Below, one piece after another: positions 20,851-30,856 of a stretch of 64,000 nucleotides of DNA. Made by a program: the position numbers and the translations under genes. Position 1 is the stretch's first letter; every line of letters starts with the position of its first letter. Origin of the DNA: Flavobacteriaceae bacterium (lineage in GTDB: Bacteria > Bacteroidota > Bacteroidia > Flavobacteriales > Flavobacteriaceae); assembly GCA_027490305.1 (NCBI GenBank), contig JAIXYI010000018.1, positions 1 through 64,000 of the forward strand. The letters are read 5' to 3'. The notes beneath the pieces are model-generated. The model searched no databases. It was not told where the DNA came from and saw only the letters and a list, made by a program, of their open reading frames with translations.

Positions 20851-22081
20851 GCCGGCGGTACTTCCAAATGGTGGCCAATAATAGGAGGTAAAACGGATAC
20901 AACGGCACCATAAACCGGTCGCCCTGTCCGCAGGAGATACCCGATAAGGCAACCGTATACACCACGACAAACGCCGCCACGACGACGTAAAACGGGAAAC
21001 GGCGCCATCGTACCAACACCAGTAACGATACGACGGAACCTACCACCGTCAACACCCGGTTCTGCCAAATCGACACGGCATAAAGCGCATCCCTGCACGA
21101 CCCAAATCCAGGCGAATGCCTCTCGTTCTGGCAATCTTTTACCGCATAGGCACCGTGTGATGTGTTGTTTGACAGGTTTCCCACATACGCTTTCACCACA
21201 TACGGAAAATGGTGTTGGAGCTGGTCTTTCAAGTCGTTGGCAGCGTGTTCTTTCTGCTGCTTAGGTGGCAGGGAGAAAAGATATTCAGCGCGCGGATTGT
21301 GTTCTTGTGAATACGTTTTTCCCTCTGCTTCGCACACCGCCCGCGACAACAGGTAATTGTGCAGCGTCACGGCATCGATGTAGCTGATGGTGTAATTTCC
21401 GAACTCATACCTCAGGCCGCCTACTTGCATCCCAATCAGGAAGAAACTGCCGTATAAGGGCCATAGGATCCGGCGGCGCCAAAGCTTCCACAATGTAGGC
21501 GTGAACCAAAGCAGCGCGGCAATGGCAAGAAACATACTGGCGGGCTTTACCAACATGCTGGCGGTGACCAAGGCGAGTGACCAGATAAGATGTCGCAGGT
21601 TGCCACTGGCTTTATACGACTGTACCAAGCCCACAAAGCCCACCAGGCAAAGCGTAAAAATCGATTCGGCCAACAAGTGGAACGTCAGAACGGCGCTGCC
21701 CGGCAACATGAAAAAACAGCATGCACACCAGAAGGCACGTTTTTCGCCAAGAATAGGTCGCAGTTGTAACAGTAGCAACAAAGCCGTAGCGAGCCAGCAT
21801 CCGGCGTTCAGCCACAAACTCCACTCCAAAACCGCAGCATCGTCTCCTCCAAAAAGATACGGTAAACCATTCAGGAAGGCCACCAGGATCGGGCGGTAGG
21901 GATGTCCGCGGTGATATACAAAAAGGTTCCGACTGGCTTCCAAATAGTTGCCGGCATCCGGATACAAGAAGGTTTGTTGGTCAAGTTGGAGCAGGCGGTT
22001 ATACAGCACCAAGACCACCACGCCTGCCAACAGCAATAGCAGTGGGTATCGGTAGCGCGACGCAAGTTCCTTTATCGACAT
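20801..22081 (-). CDS. GT-C-like multi-span glycosyltransferase
   Basis: A 426-residue inner-membrane protein with about ten predicted spans and an early periplasmic loop reading YPDAGNYLEASRNLF, the place where GT39/ArnT-like enzymes keep their acidic catalytic residues. It may transfer a sugar from a polyprenyl carrier. The start is set at 22081 (MSIKEL), 67 bases from the divergent glycosyltransferase gene; the longer frame to 22159 overlaps that gene. Its last 50 bases overlap the end of ftsE. Acceptor and donor are unknown. Confidence 0.72.
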   Translation of the reverse strand: MSIKELASRYRYPLLLLLAGVVVLVLYNRLLQLDQQTFLYPDAGNYLEASRNLFVYHRGHPYRPILVAFLNGLPYLFGGDDAAVLEWSLWLNAGCWLATALLLLLQLRPILGEKRAFWCACCFFMLPGSAVLTFHLLAESIFTLCLVGFVGLVQSYKASGNLRHLIWSLALVTASMLVKPASMFLAIAALLWFTPTLWKLWRRRILWPLYGSFFLIGMQVGGLRYEFGNYTISYIDAVTLHNYLLSRAVCEAEGKTYSQEHNPRAEYLFSLPPKQQKEHAANDLKDQLQHHFPYVVKAYVGNLSNNTSHGAYAVKDCQNERHSPGFGSCRDALYAVSIWQNRVLTVVGSVVSLLVLVRWRRFPFYVVVAAFVVVYTVALSGISCGQGDRFMVPLYPFYLLLLATIWKYRRLIRFSVRLRKASRSHI

Positions 22082-22148
22082 CGCACAAAAATAACCAAAT
22101 AATTGCGCGGCCTTGGCTGAAAACGTAGCTTTGTCGAAAGCGTTATCC

Positions 22149-22868
22149 ATGTCTGACACGACTCTTTCGATCGTTATACCCGCCTACAACGAGGGGCGCA
22201 CCATCCACCGTATTTTGGATAAAGTGCGGGATGTGACCCTTCTGGCCGGATTCCAAAAAGAGATCCTTGTCATAAACGACTGCTCTACCGACGACACGGC
22301 CGAGGCCATCGCGCGCTACCAGGCAGCGAATCCCGATACGCCGATACGGTATTTTGCGCACCCGGTCAATAAGGGCAAAGGCGCGGCCTTGCACACCGGT
22401 ATTGCAGAAGCGACCGGCGCGTATATCGTGATCCAGGATGCTGACCTTGAATACGATCCACAGGAATTCAACATTTTGCTCAAACCCGTAGTCGACGGGT
22501 TTGCCGATGTGGTATATGGTTCCCGTTTTATGGGCGGTCGCCCGCACCGCATCCTGTTTTTCTGGCATACGATCGGCAACCGCTTCCTGACGTTTCTGTC
22601 GAATATGTTCTCCAACCTCAACCTGACCGATATGGAGACCTGCTACAAACTCTTCGACGCCCAAATGCTGAAAAGCCTGAAATTACGGGAGAAACGCTTC
22701 GGCTTTGAACCGGAAGTGACACAGAAAATCGCCCGGATTCCAAGGGTCCGAATTTATGAAGTGGGTATTTCGTATCACGGACGTACCTATGAAGAAGGGA
22801 AGAAAATCAATTGGCGAGACGGCCTTCGTGCCATCTACTGCATCCTGAAATACGGTATCTTCCGCTGA
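22149..22868 (+). CDS. Family 2 glycosyltransferase, polyprenyl-phosphate-sugar synthase type
   Basis: A 239-residue GT2 enzyme similar to dolichol-phosphate mannose synthase (DPM1). The start region reads [10 protein letters not shown], then NDCSTDDT and the metal-binding QDADLEYDP. No membrane span is present, as in DPM1. It probably loads a sugar onto undecaprenyl phosphate, a donor that GT-C enzymes such as those at 20801 and 27346 would use. It starts a tandem of three GT2 genes with almost no spacing. The frame extends upstream to 22113, but homology begins at 22149. Confidence 0.87.
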   Translation: MSDTTLSIVIPAYNEGRTIHRILDKVRDVTLLAGFQKEILVINDCSTDDTAEAIARYQAANPDTPIRYFAHPVNKGKGAALHTGIAEATGAYIVIQDADLEYDPQEFNILLKPVVDGFADVVYGSRFMGGRPHRILFFWHTIGNRFLTFLSNMFSNLNLTDMETCYKLFDAQMLKSLKLREKRFGFEPEVTQKIARIPRVRIYEVGISYHGRTYEEGKKINWRDGLRAIYCILKYGIFR

Positions 22869-22869
22869 C

Positions 22870-23757
22870 ATGCTCTCGATCCTGATTCCGACATACCACT
22901 ACAATGTCTATCCGCTGGCGCAGGAAATGGCCCGAATGGCCGATGCAGCCGATATTCGATATGAAATCATCTGCCTGGACGATGGTTCGGGTGGTTTTAG
23001 GACGGAAAACGAGAAAATCAACGAACTGCCCCACGCCTCCTTTTCCAAACTGGAAACGAACATCGGGCGAAGCGCCATCCGGAACCTGCTGGCCCGAAAG
23101 GCAAACTATGAAAATCTCCTGTTTCTCGATGCGGACGTGTTGCCACAAAGCGCTGATTTCCTGCAAAGGTACCTCCCCTATCTCGACGGTAGCGATAAAA
23201 TCGTCTACGGTGGTATCCGCTACCAAATCGAGCCGCCTTCAATCGAGCAACGGCTTCGATGGGTCTACGGCAACGAACGGGAAGCGCTTGATGTAGAAAC
23301 ACGTCAAAAACACCCGTATCGCTCGTTCCTGACGCTGAATTTCCTGACGACGAAATCGGTGTTGGCGACGGTGCCTTTTAATGAGGCGATACCCAACCTG
23401 CGGCACGAAGACACCTTTTTTTCGTATGAATTGTCAAAGGCGGGTGTGCCGATGGTGCACATTGAAAATCCAGTGTGGCACCACGGACTCGAAGACAGTC
23501 TCCGCTTCCTCCAGAAATCGGAAGAAGCCATTGTGGCCTTGCAGTCGCTCGTAAGCAGCGGATTGCTTCCTTCTTCGTACGCCCGTTTATCGGCGGTATA
23601 TACCACCCTTTCGCGATTCGGCTTGCGGTTTCTTTTCGCCACCGCGTTTCGGTTGTGGCGGAAAACGCTTCGTCAACACTTATTGGGCACCCGCCCGTCG
23701 ATGCGGCTATTCGACCTCTACCGACTTGGTTATCTTTGTAGTATAAAAAAAGCCTGA
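22870..23757 (+). CDS. Family 2 glycosyltransferase
   Basis: A 295-residue GT2 protein with SILIPTYHYNVYP at the start, CLDDGSGG, a conserved NIGRSAIRN and the DxD-type LDADVLPQ. It probably adds a sugar in surface polysaccharide assembly. One base separates it from the previous stop and it shares a base with the next start (TGATG), so the three GT2 genes are one operon. Specificity is unknown. Confidence 0.85.
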   Translation: MLSILIPTYHYNVYPLAQEMARMADAADIRYEIICLDDGSGGFRTENEKINELPHASFSKLETNIGRSAIRNLLARKANYENLLFLDADVLPQSADFLQRYLPYLDGSDKIVYGGIRYQIEPPSIEQRLRWVYGNEREALDVETRQKHPYRSFLTLNFLTTKSVLATVPFNEAIPNLRHEDTFFSYELSKAGVPMVHIENPVWHHGLEDSLRFLQKSEEAIVALQSLVSSGLLPSSYARLSAVYTTLSRFGLRFLFATAFRLWRKTLRQHLLGTRPSMRLFDLYRLGYLCSIKKA

Positions 23758-24692
23758 TGCCTCTTTTTTCCGTCATTGTGCCGTTGTTCAACAAGGAAGC
23801 GACCATCGTTCGCGCCCTTCGAAGCATTTTGGCCCAAGAGGAAACGGATTTTGAAATCATCCTGGTCAACGATGGTTCGACCGACGGAAGTGTCGCACAG
23901 GCCAAAAAGGTAGACGATCCGCGCATTCGTTTTTTTGAGACAAAAAACCGTGGGGTCTCGGCAGCACGAAACCTGGGTGCGGAAAAAGCTACGGGTGATG
24001 TACTCGCCTTTCTGGATGCTGACGACACGTGGGAGCCGCATCACCTTACCGTACTCAAACAACTGTATCACGATTTCCCGGGATCTGTGTTGCTTGCGAC
24101 GTCGTATTCGATTTTTTATCGGGAAGGACACGTCGTCACCCCCGATTTCGACAACCTGCCAAACGGATGGTGCGGCGTGCTCGACGATTTCTTCGCGACC
24201 AGCCTTATCTATCGGGTCGCGTGGACCTCAGCCGTAGCGGTTCCGAAGGATGCCTTTCTCTCAAGTGGCGGGTTCAACACCGCCTTCGCCATTGGCGAGG
24301 ATACCGATCTTTGGATCCGGCTCGCGCTTTCAGGCCCCGTGGCCTTCTGCAACCTTCCCTCGGCCACACACCGACTCGATGCCCAGAACCGCGCCGGGAA
24401 ACGACCCATCGCCTCGATACCGCACGCTACGTTCACCGGCTATGAAGCGGAAGAACAAAAGAGGCCGTCGGTGAAGCGATTCGTGGATTTATACCGGATA
24501 GAATTCGCCCTGAAGCACCGCGTAGCCGGACGGGTGGACATCGCGAAGCAGTATCTGGAAGCGGTAGACCCCGCCCATATTCCCTGGCGCACAGAGCTAT
24601 TGCTGGCACTACCGATAGGGGTTTTGAAAGGGCTGTATGCCGTGAAGAAATTCCTTGAAAAAAACCGGATGCTCGTCTCTGCTTACCGTTGA
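23757..24692 (+). CDS. Family 2 glycosyltransferase
   Basis: A 311-residue GT2 enzyme with SVIVPLFNKE, VNDGSTDGS, GVSAARNLG and the metal-binding FLDADDTW, all standard for the fold. A GEDTDLWIRLAL motif supplies the catalytic ED. It is last of the three-gene GT2 run. Its 3' end overlaps the convergent fdtA gene by 10 bases and no terminator was seen between them. Likely part of O-antigen or capsule synthesis; specificity unknown. Confidence 0.86.
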   Translation: MPLFSVIVPLFNKEATIVRALRSILAQEETDFEIILVNDGSTDGSVAQAKKVDDPRIRFFETKNRGVSAARNLGAEKATGDVLAFLDADDTWEPHHLTVLKQLYHDFPGSVLLATSYSIFYREGHVVTPDFDNLPNGWCGVLDDFFATSLIYRVAWTSAVAVPKDAFLSSGGFNTAFAIGEDTDLWIRLALSGPVAFCNLPSATHRLDAQNRAGKRPIASIPHATFTGYEAEEQKRPSVKRFVDLYRIEFALKHRVAGRVDIAKQYLEAVDPAHIPWRTELLLALPIGVLKGLYAVKKFLEKNRMLVSAYR

Positions 24693-25078
24693 ACGTACGC
24701 GAGAAAGGCATCCAACTCACGGATGTAGTCGGCTTCGTCAAACTCCCCTGACGAGAACACCAGGCACACAGAACCGGCCGAAAAATTTTCCAATTCACGC
24801 CAGATATTCGAGCGGATGAGGAGTCCACGATCGGGTTTATTCAACGTCACCGTGCGGTTTTCCGTTCCGTCGTTCAAGACCACATCAAAACTGCCTGATA
24901 AGGCGACCAACATCTCGCACTGTTCTTTATGGGCATGGCCGCCGCGACGGGCACTGCTGGGCACATCGAAAAGGTAATATACCCGGCGGATGTCGAAGGG
25001 AAACGTGCCTTTTTCGACCACGGCGATATTGCCACGGTAGTCTTCTATTTTGGGGATTGTGATGAGTTCAATGTTCAT
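24683..25078 (-). CDS. fdtA: FdtA/QdtA-type dTDP-sugar 3,4-ketoisomerase
   Basis: A 131-residue cupin that isomerises dTDP-4-keto-6-deoxyglucose to the 3-keto sugar. It has DYRGNIAVVE, VYYLFDVP and the family motif RRGGHAHKEQCE with the catalytic histidines. It follows the GT4 gene with no gap (TAAATG). The matching aminotransferase (FdtB, 34392-35498) lies 9 kb away in another operon of the same locus. FdtA and QdtA differ in product (galacto versus gluco), which cannot be told here. Confidence 0.85.
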   Translation of the reverse strand: MNIELITIPKIEDYRGNIAVVEKGTFPFDIRRVYYLFDVPSSARRGGHAHKEQCEMLVALSGSFDVVLNDGTENRTVTLNKPDRGLLIRSNIWRELENFSAGSVCLVFSSGEFDEADYIRELDAFLAYVQR

Positions 25079-26164
25079 TTACAAAGCGAGATATTCCAAC
25101 CATTGCGGACCGATGATGCGGATGTCGAATCGGGCCACGGACGGCCGGGCGTTTTGACGGCAAATGTCCTGCAAGGTACTATTTTCCACCATTTCATTGA
25201 GTGCTTCCGTGAACTTCGCAAAATCCTGGTCGGGAACCAGTCGTCCATTGACGCGGTCTTCCACCAATTCCGACGGCCCCGACGGACAGTCGAAAGACAC
25301 CACGGGCGTGCCGCAGGCCAGCGACTCAACGAGAATATTTGGTAAACCCTCGTTGCGACTGGTGAGCAGCGTGCATTCGGCGCGGGAAAGGAAGGCATAC
25401 GGATTGTCGACAAAGCCCGGAAATACGACCTTGTCAGAGAGTCCGAGTGCTTCCGCCAATGCCATCAGGTCGTTGCGTTGCGGCCCATCGCCCAGCAGTA
25501 CCAGTCGGATATTTTTTTCAGGAAGTGCCGAAGCAGCATAGGCCCGGATCATGCCGTCGAATTGTTTGTTGTTGTCGTGCACCATCCGTCCGACGCCAAT
25601 TACAAAGCGTCCGTCAAGTGTAATCGGCTCGTGGCAAAGCGCGTCGATTCGATCCAGTTCAATAGGATTGTAGAGCGTACGCACCCACTTGTATCCGTAC
25701 TCCGACCGCACTTTCGCCTCGATCTGTTTTGCTACGCATACGATGCCATACGCGTCACGATACAACCTCCGCGACAGATAGCGAACACCCGGTATGTACC
25801 AGTCGGTTCGGTAGCTGTGGACGGTGATGATGTAGGGCGTTCGGTATAACATCCGGGTAAACAGCCACTCCTGCCACGGTTTGGTCTTGTTTCGGAAATC
25901 GATGATGAAGTCAAATTGTTGCTCGCGGAAATACCGGCGTAGGAAACCAAAACGACGCAAGAGGTCGAGGGCACCGCCTGACTGTTTCCGGGCGCCCATG
26001 TTAAGAAGGGTGCCACCGTAGGCATAACTGACCTGGTCGATGAAAATGACATTATGTACGTCAAGCCCTTTTGAGGCGAAAAAAACCGAAAGCACCGCAT
26101 GGATACGATCCGCACCACCTGATGAAAGGCTGTTGCCGACCAGACATATTTTCGCGTGCTTCAT
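25079..26164 (-). CDS. Family 4 glycosyltransferase
   Basis: A 361-residue GT-B enzyme. The N-terminal domain has GNSLSSGGADR and the nucleotide-sugar domain has VGRMVHDNNKQFD and the EX7E motif region EGLPNILVESLACGTPVVS. The start is set at 26164 (MKHAKICLVG); the frame extends to 26293 into the divergent gene. A -7 box TATCTTTG lies at 26205-26212. It is first of a two-gene operon with fdtA. Probably a retaining transferase for the surface glycan. Confidence 0.87.
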   Translation of the reverse strand: MKHAKICLVGNSLSSGGADRIHAVLSVFFASKGLDVHNVIFIDQVSYAYGGTLLNMGARKQSGGALDLLRRFGFLRRYFREQQFDFIIDFRNKTKPWQEWLFTRMLYRTPYIITVHSYRTDWYIPGVRYLSRRLYRDAYGIVCVAKQIEAKVRSEYGYKWVRTLYNPIELDRIDALCHEPITLDGRFVIGVGRMVHDNNKQFDGMIRAYAASALPEKNIRLVLLGDGPQRNDLMALAEALGLSDKVVFPGFVDNPYAFLSRAECTLLTSRNEGLPNILVESLACGTPVVSFDCPSGPSELVEDRVNGRLVPDQDFAKFTEALNEMVENSTLQDICRQNARPSVARFDIRIIGPQWLEYLAL

Positions 26165-26184
26165 TCGGTCCGGATCCTTTTGGT

Positions 26185-26212
26185 TATTTTTGGGAGGTAC
26201 GAAACAAAGATA
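26185..26212. promoter_or_regulatory. Divergent -7 boxes of two glycosyltransferase genes
   Basis: Plus strand TATTTTTG (26185-26192) faces the gene at 26219 and minus strand TATCTTTG (26205-26212) faces the gene ending its start at 26164. Both match TAnnTTTG. The two promoters share about 55 bases. Confidence 0.5.
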
Positions 26213-26218
26213 GCACTT

Positions 26219-27361
26219 ATGCGGATACTCCTTATCGGCGAGTTCAGCCGGCTCCATAATTCCCTCAAGGAAGGACTGGTGGCGCTTGGCCATGAGGTGA
26301 CGCTCGTGTCGGCGGGAGACGATTTTAAAGGATTTCCGTCCGACTTTTCAATTGCACCTGTGGCCTGCCGCGGAAGTCGTATTTTGTCTTTCCTCGGAAA
26401 AATCCTTCGAAAAGGAACGGGTTATGATCTCGAAGCCTGGGAAAAAGGGGTTCGATTTCGAAGGCTGTTGCCTACATTAAAAGGCTACGATGTGGTGCAA
26501 CTCATCAACTCGGATGCACTGGAGACACTTCCTTTCCTTTCGAAACGACTATACCGGGCGCTGTTTTCGCAGAACGGCAAACGCTTTCTTTTGGTTTGTG
26601 GAGATGAAACACCGGTGGTAGACTACTGGCTGTCGCATCCGGACTTCTTTTCCCCTTTTACGGCCTACCTACGGAATCGCGACTACAGGAATTACTTCCG
26701 ATACACATTAAAATATGCCTCTCCACCCTATCGCTCCCTTTACGAGTATGTGGCGTCAAAATGCGAGGGTATCCTCTCTTCCGACCTCGATTACCACCTG
26801 CCGCTGAACCGTTCCGGTATCGCCAATACATTCGTTCCCAATCCTGTAAATACTGATCTTATTCCGTTTTCGCCGCCGCTGCTCTCTGACAAAATCGTGA
26901 TTTTCCATGGCGTCAACCGGTATACTGCTATTAAAAAAGGAAGTCGTTTCTTCGACGAGGCGTTGGCGGAAATCGAGTCGCGGTATGGTGAACGCGTGTC
27001 GGTTGTGCGTACCGACAGTCTTCCTTACAGCGAATTTGATCGCTTACGGAAACAGGCCCACATCCTCCTTGACCAGGTGTATGGTGTTGACCAGGGATAC
27101 AATGCGTTGGAAGCAATGGCCCGCGGACAGGTGGTGTTTACCTGCGCCGGCGAAGCCTTCCGTTCCCATTACGGACTGAATGAGGAAGTAGCGGTAGAAG
27201 CGCAGCCGGATGTGACGTATCTGGTCGAACGGCTTTCACAGTTCATCGAGCATCCGGAAACGATTGTTGAAACGGGAAAACGGGCGCGGGCGTTTATTGA
27301 AAAAGAGCACCACTATAAATTGATCGCGCAACGGTATTTAGATGTATGGAACAAATCGTGA
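26219..27361 (+). CDS. GT-B-type glycosyltransferase
   Basis: A 380-residue protein with the GT4-like beginning MRILLIGEFSRLH and a C-terminal GYNALEAMARGQVVF that matches the EX7E donor-site region. The middle part is divergent, so it is a distant member of the GT1/GT4 group. The start at 26219 follows a -7 box at 26185. The next gene starts 16 bases inside its 3' end, implying coupling. Role in surface-glycan assembly is inferred from context. Confidence 0.72.
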   Translation: MRILLIGEFSRLHNSLKEGLVALGHEVTLVSAGDDFKGFPSDFSIAPVACRGSRILSFLGKILRKGTGYDLEAWEKGVRFRRLLPTLKGYDVVQLINSDALETLPFLSKRLYRALFSQNGKRFLLVCGDETPVVDYWLSHPDFFSPFTAYLRNRDYRNYFRYTLKYASPPYRSLYEYVASKCEGILSSDLDYHLPLNRSGIANTFVPNPVNTDLIPFSPPLLSDKIVIFHGVNRYTAIKKGSRFFDEALAEIESRYGERVSVVRTDSLPYSEFDRLRKQAHILLDQVYGVDQGYNALEAMARGQVVFTCAGEAFRSHYGLNEEVAVEAQPDVTYLVERLSQFIEHPETIVETGKRARAFIEKEHHYKLIAQRYLDVWNKS

Positions 27362-28704
27362 AACCCTATCGTTACCTCTTGATGGTGATTCCCGCCGTGG
27401 CAGCGGCGACAGCGCTTTTTGTGCTGCCCGTTTCGTATGACGAGGCCTGGACGTTCCTGAATTTCACCCAAAAAGGTGTCGCGTATTCCGCTAGCCACTA
27501 CCCTGCCCCGAACAACCACATCCTGCATTCGATACTGACAGTCGGGATGGATGCCTTGCCCGGACTCAAACACCTTTGGAAAATCCGCTTGTCTTCATGG
27601 ATCGTGTTTGTGCTTGGACTCATTGCTACCTTCCACATCGTACGCCGGCATTTCGGCACCGAAACGGCGATCCTGGTGAGCGCTGTAGCACCTGTCTTGT
27701 TCATGACGTTCTATTACAGCTATATGTCACGCGGCTACGGCCTCGCCTATTTGCTGTTTCTGCTTTGTTTCGATCGGGCGTGGTCAATTTCGGCCGGAAA
27801 CAATAACTGGAAGCAATGGCTTTGGCTGTCGGTATGGGGCGCATTGGGCTGTTATACACTGCCATCGTTTCTCTATGCATTGGTGACGCTACACGTCTTT
27901 TTGTTAGTAAGCCATCCGAAAAATATTGTCCGTCAGGGCGTTTGGTCGGCGGCCACACTGGCGTTGATCGTGGCGTTGTATTTGCCTTTGCTGCAAACGG
28001 AAGGGCTCAAGTCGATCACATCAAACCGTTTTGTGGAACCCATCGGACTTTCGCAGACGCTACGGGAGTTGCCCGGCTTTCTCGTGCATCTCGTCGAAGA
28101 ACTAAGCGGATTCTCGCGTTGGCTTTTGTTACCGTTATTGGCCCTTTCGGGATGGCACCTCATCCGCAGCCGCAACCGCCGTCTGGTGCTTTTTGCCGGA
28201 TGTGTGGTTATGGTTCCGGTTGTGATGATGCTAATCCAACGAACCATTCCCTTCCCCCGTACCTTCCACTACCTGGCCTTTCCGATGACGCTGCTATTGA
28301 TGGTTCCGATGGCACCTCTTGTCCGTCGGATGCGACCCGCTGTCGTCTTGGGCGCGGCATGCACGCTGCAACTTGTATTTCTTGCCCACTTTGCGCTGAA
28401 GATTGGCGCGTACGAAGACCGCGATATGGCGTTAAATACGACCGCGTCAGCCATCATCCCTGAAATTGAGGGAGACAAGCGCTACTTTTTTGTAGGCACA
28501 CTATTGCCCACGAATCTCGAATTTGAACTTATTGACGATGGGTATCAACAGTACCACATCGAATACGGTTATACGGAAGACGCGGCAAAGGTCAGCGGAT
28601 TCGACTATGTCATCATCCAAAAAGAACAGGATCATTCGGTGGTAAAACCCTTATGGTCGACGCCGTATTATGCGGTTTATGGGGGAATGACTTCGTCTCG
28701 GTGA
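27346..28704 (+). CDS. GT-C-like multi-span membrane protein
   Basis: A 452-residue inner-membrane protein with about eleven predicted spans and an early loop SYDEAWTF followed by HYPAPNNHILHS. An acidic pair after the first span is typical of GT-C (GT39/83-like) transferases using polyprenyl-linked sugars. It overlaps the upstream glycosyltransferase gene by 16 bases. A Wzy polymerase is the other possibility, since no separate one was recognised in the locus. Followed by the hairpin at 28783-28811. Confidence 0.62.
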   Translation: MEQIVKPYRYLLMVIPAVAAATALFVLPVSYDEAWTFLNFTQKGVAYSASHYPAPNNHILHSILTVGMDALPGLKHLWKIRLSSWIVFVLGLIATFHIVRRHFGTETAILVSAVAPVLFMTFYYSYMSRGYGLAYLLFLLCFDRAWSISAGNNNWKQWLWLSVWGALGCYTLPSFLYALVTLHVFLLVSHPKNIVRQGVWSAATLALIVALYLPLLQTEGLKSITSNRFVEPIGLSQTLRELPGFLVHLVEELSGFSRWLLLPLLALSGWHLIRSRNRRLVLFAGCVVMVPVVMMLIQRTIPFPRTFHYLAFPMTLLLMVPMAPLVRRMRPAVVLGAACTLQLVFLAHFALKIGAYEDRDMALNTTASAIIPEIEGDKRYFFVGTLLPTNLEFELIDDGYQQYHIEYGYTEDAAKVSGFDYVIIQKEQDHSVVKPLWSTPYYAVYGGMTSSR

Positions 28705-28782
28705 TTCATTCCGCCGCTTTTTGACCCCGCCACACGCGAGAAAATGGTATAAGCGGCATTTTGATTTTTGAGGCAGGGATAT

Positions 28783-28811
28783 AAAAAAGCTGCCTCTTAT
28801 GAGACAGCTTT
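28783..28811. terminator. Terminator between the glycan gene and the subtilase
   Basis: AAAAAAGCTGcCTC and GAGaCAGCTTT pair around TTAT. The T-run on the minus strand is the better one, so it mainly serves the subtilase operon. Confidence 0.8.
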
Positions 28812-28831
28812 ATCATATGTAACTAGATATC

Positions 28832-30856
28832 CTACCGCCTGATAAACTTTATCGAATCGGTATAATCTCCTCCGCTCAGTTTCACAAGATATACCCCAGC
28901 TGGAAGATTATAAGCCTGCACAGATATGCTCTCCTTACTGAACACTGCCGAATACACTAGGGTTCCAAGCATATCAAAAACGTCGACGTTAATCGTGTTT
29001 TGCTTAACCGTTTCTGGTAATTGTATCTGAAAGCTACCGTCATTCGGATTCGGAAAGAGTCTGCAAAGGCTTTTCTTCTTCCGTACCGGTTCATAAGTGA
29101 TGGGATTCTTTCGAGCACTCAAAGAAGAGCAAGGCGTTACAGCGCCGTCTATTTGGATATCGACAAAACCATCCTCGTTTGGCAAAAAGTCGGAATCTGT
29201 CACATCGACCGCGGTACGCGCCTTAAACTGTGAAGTATTAGCATCCCTGAATACTACATCGTTTATTGTCAGTTGATTATTAATCCGGAACAGTTCAAAA
29301 TTGAATCGCTCGTAAACATGGTGATCAATCACAGCATTTCCTGTGGAGCTTTTCATTTGATTAACGAAATTGACAGCGTCCCCGACCTCAAGTTTACCTG
29401 CCCCGATGTCTTGCTTGAAAGGAGCGTTTACAGGTAAATGCTCAACGTCCTTGGCAGTGAGTTTAAGAATATCATCCACTTCATTCGAACTTAAACAACT
29501 ATTTACACTAATCATTAAAGCTGCGGTTCCTGCCACGTAGGGCGCAGCTGTTGACGTACCGCCCCCGCCATACTCAATTACATTCTCTTCGGCAAATTTC
29601 CAATAATGCAAAACTCCCTCAAACCCTGGCGCCAGGATGTCGACAGCGGGATTGGCAGTGTGTTGCGTTACTATCCCATTAGGACTCGCTACATATCCCC
29701 CTGCACAAATCTCAGGAAAACCATTAAGTATCTCGCCTACTGGATTATAAGGATCCGAACCATCTGTACAATGGGAGAAAGTATCGGCCAAAAACCTCCA
29801 AATGGGGATACCATTAGTGTAGCCTACACAACAATATGAGGGGTCACTCGTCGATAAGGGAATGCTCATAGGAAATTTATGCTGAACGGACGAAACCGAG
29901 ATAACGTCATGATAACTTGCCGGATATCCGTATTTCATGCCATACGGAGCAGTTTCACCGCAATGATGCTCCTCTGCTGTTTGATACGATGTCTTATTCC
30001 CTGCACTTGCGACGAAAACTACATTGTAAAGGGTTGCGAGAGTCGTAAGAATTTCTTGCTCAGGATCATCATAAAGTGAATTGACATCTGAAGTAAAGTA
30101 CGTCCAACTCATATTTATCACCCTTGCCCCCTGCATAACCATATCATAGAAATTGCCATAAGCGGCAAATCCATAACCAGTCGCAATCAACTTACAATCG
30201 GGGCAGACACCCACCGTACCGTATCCGTTGTTGCCCTGAGCTGCCAATACCGCTGCCGTTTGGGTGCCATGAAAGGAAACAAAGTCGGATGGATTATAAG
30301 TCGTAGCTGCGTATGGATATCCATAATACGTAATTTTTGATCCGAAATCCAGATCGTCTGGCTTTATTCGCCCATCGGAAACCCCAACGGTTACGCCAAG
30401 ACCCGTACTAACATCCCAAGCCTGTGCGGCACCAATATAATCAAGATCCTTTCGCTCAAAGAGTGACGTATTACTTACAGGACTCGTCGTGCCATAGTCA
30501 TTTGGATAGTATTGTAGTTCATAATTTCTGTCGGTTCTATTCCAAAAACGATCTACTAATGAGGGAAATGCCAACTGAAAGTCACTGGCAAAATCGGTAT
30601 CAGTAGTTTCCACATAATACACCCGCGCTATATTCTCCCAGTCACAGTTTTGGCAGAATTTTTTATAATCAACTATTGTATAATTTGAAAGAAATGCGGA
30701 GAGTGACGTATCGGTACCGGTGTAGACAAATTGACTTCCTACTTTGGCCATATCTGGCGCGATATCGGATGAGACGAACCGAATAAGAAACTTACTGTTC
30801 TGGGCTGCCGATGTAATCGATATAAGCCCTAGCCAAGCCATTAATAACTTTTTCAT
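28832..30856 (-). CDS. T9SS-secreted subtilisin-like serine protease (S8)
   Basis: A 674-residue secreted protease. Signal peptide to about residue 18; S8 catalytic domain with Asp161 (VSDGR), His196 (FHGTQTAA), oxyanion Asn287 (ASAGN) and Ser435 (GGTSTAAPYVAG). The C-terminal 80 residues form a type-A T9SS sorting domain (FPNPNDGSF ... GVYLVKLSGG ... IKFIRR), so it is exported through the type IX system and probably anchored on the surface. Eleven or more cysteines suggest disulfides. Its ATG overlaps the stop of the upstream gene (30853-30856). The pair is visibly more AT-rich than the surrounding glycan genes, which suggests transfer. Confidence 0.92.
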   Translation of the reverse strand: MKKLLMAWLGLISITSAAQNSKFLIRFVSSDIAPDMAKVGSQFVYTGTDTSLSAFLSNYTIVDYKKFCQNCDWENIARVYYVETTDTDFASDFQLAFPSLVDRFWNRTDRNYELQYYPNDYGTTSPVSNTSLFERKDLDYIGAAQAWDVSTGLGVTVGVSDGRIKPDDLDFGSKITYYGYPYAATTYNPSDFVSFHGTQTAAVLAAQGNNGYGTVGVCPDCKLIATGYGFAAYGNFYDMVMQGARVINMSWTYFTSDVNSLYDDPEQEILTTLATLYNVVFVASAGNKTSYQTAEEHHCGETAPYGMKYGYPASYHDVISVSSVQHKFPMSIPLSTSDPSYCCVGYTNGIPIWRFLADTFSHCTDGSDPYNPVGEILNGFPEICAGGYVASPNGIVTQHTANPAVDILAPGFEGVLHYWKFAEENVIEYGGGGTSTAAPYVAGTAALMISVNSCLSSNEVDDILKLTAKDVEHLPVNAPFKQDIGAGKLEVGDAVNFVNQMKSSTGNAVIDHHVYERFNFELFRINNQLTINDVVFRDANTSQFKARTAVDVTDSDFLPNEDGFVDIQIDGAVTPCSSLSARKNPITYEPVRKKKSLCRLFPNPNDGSFQIQLPETVKQNTINVDVFDMLGTLVYSAVFSKESISVQAYNLPAGVYLVKLSGGDYTDSIKFIRR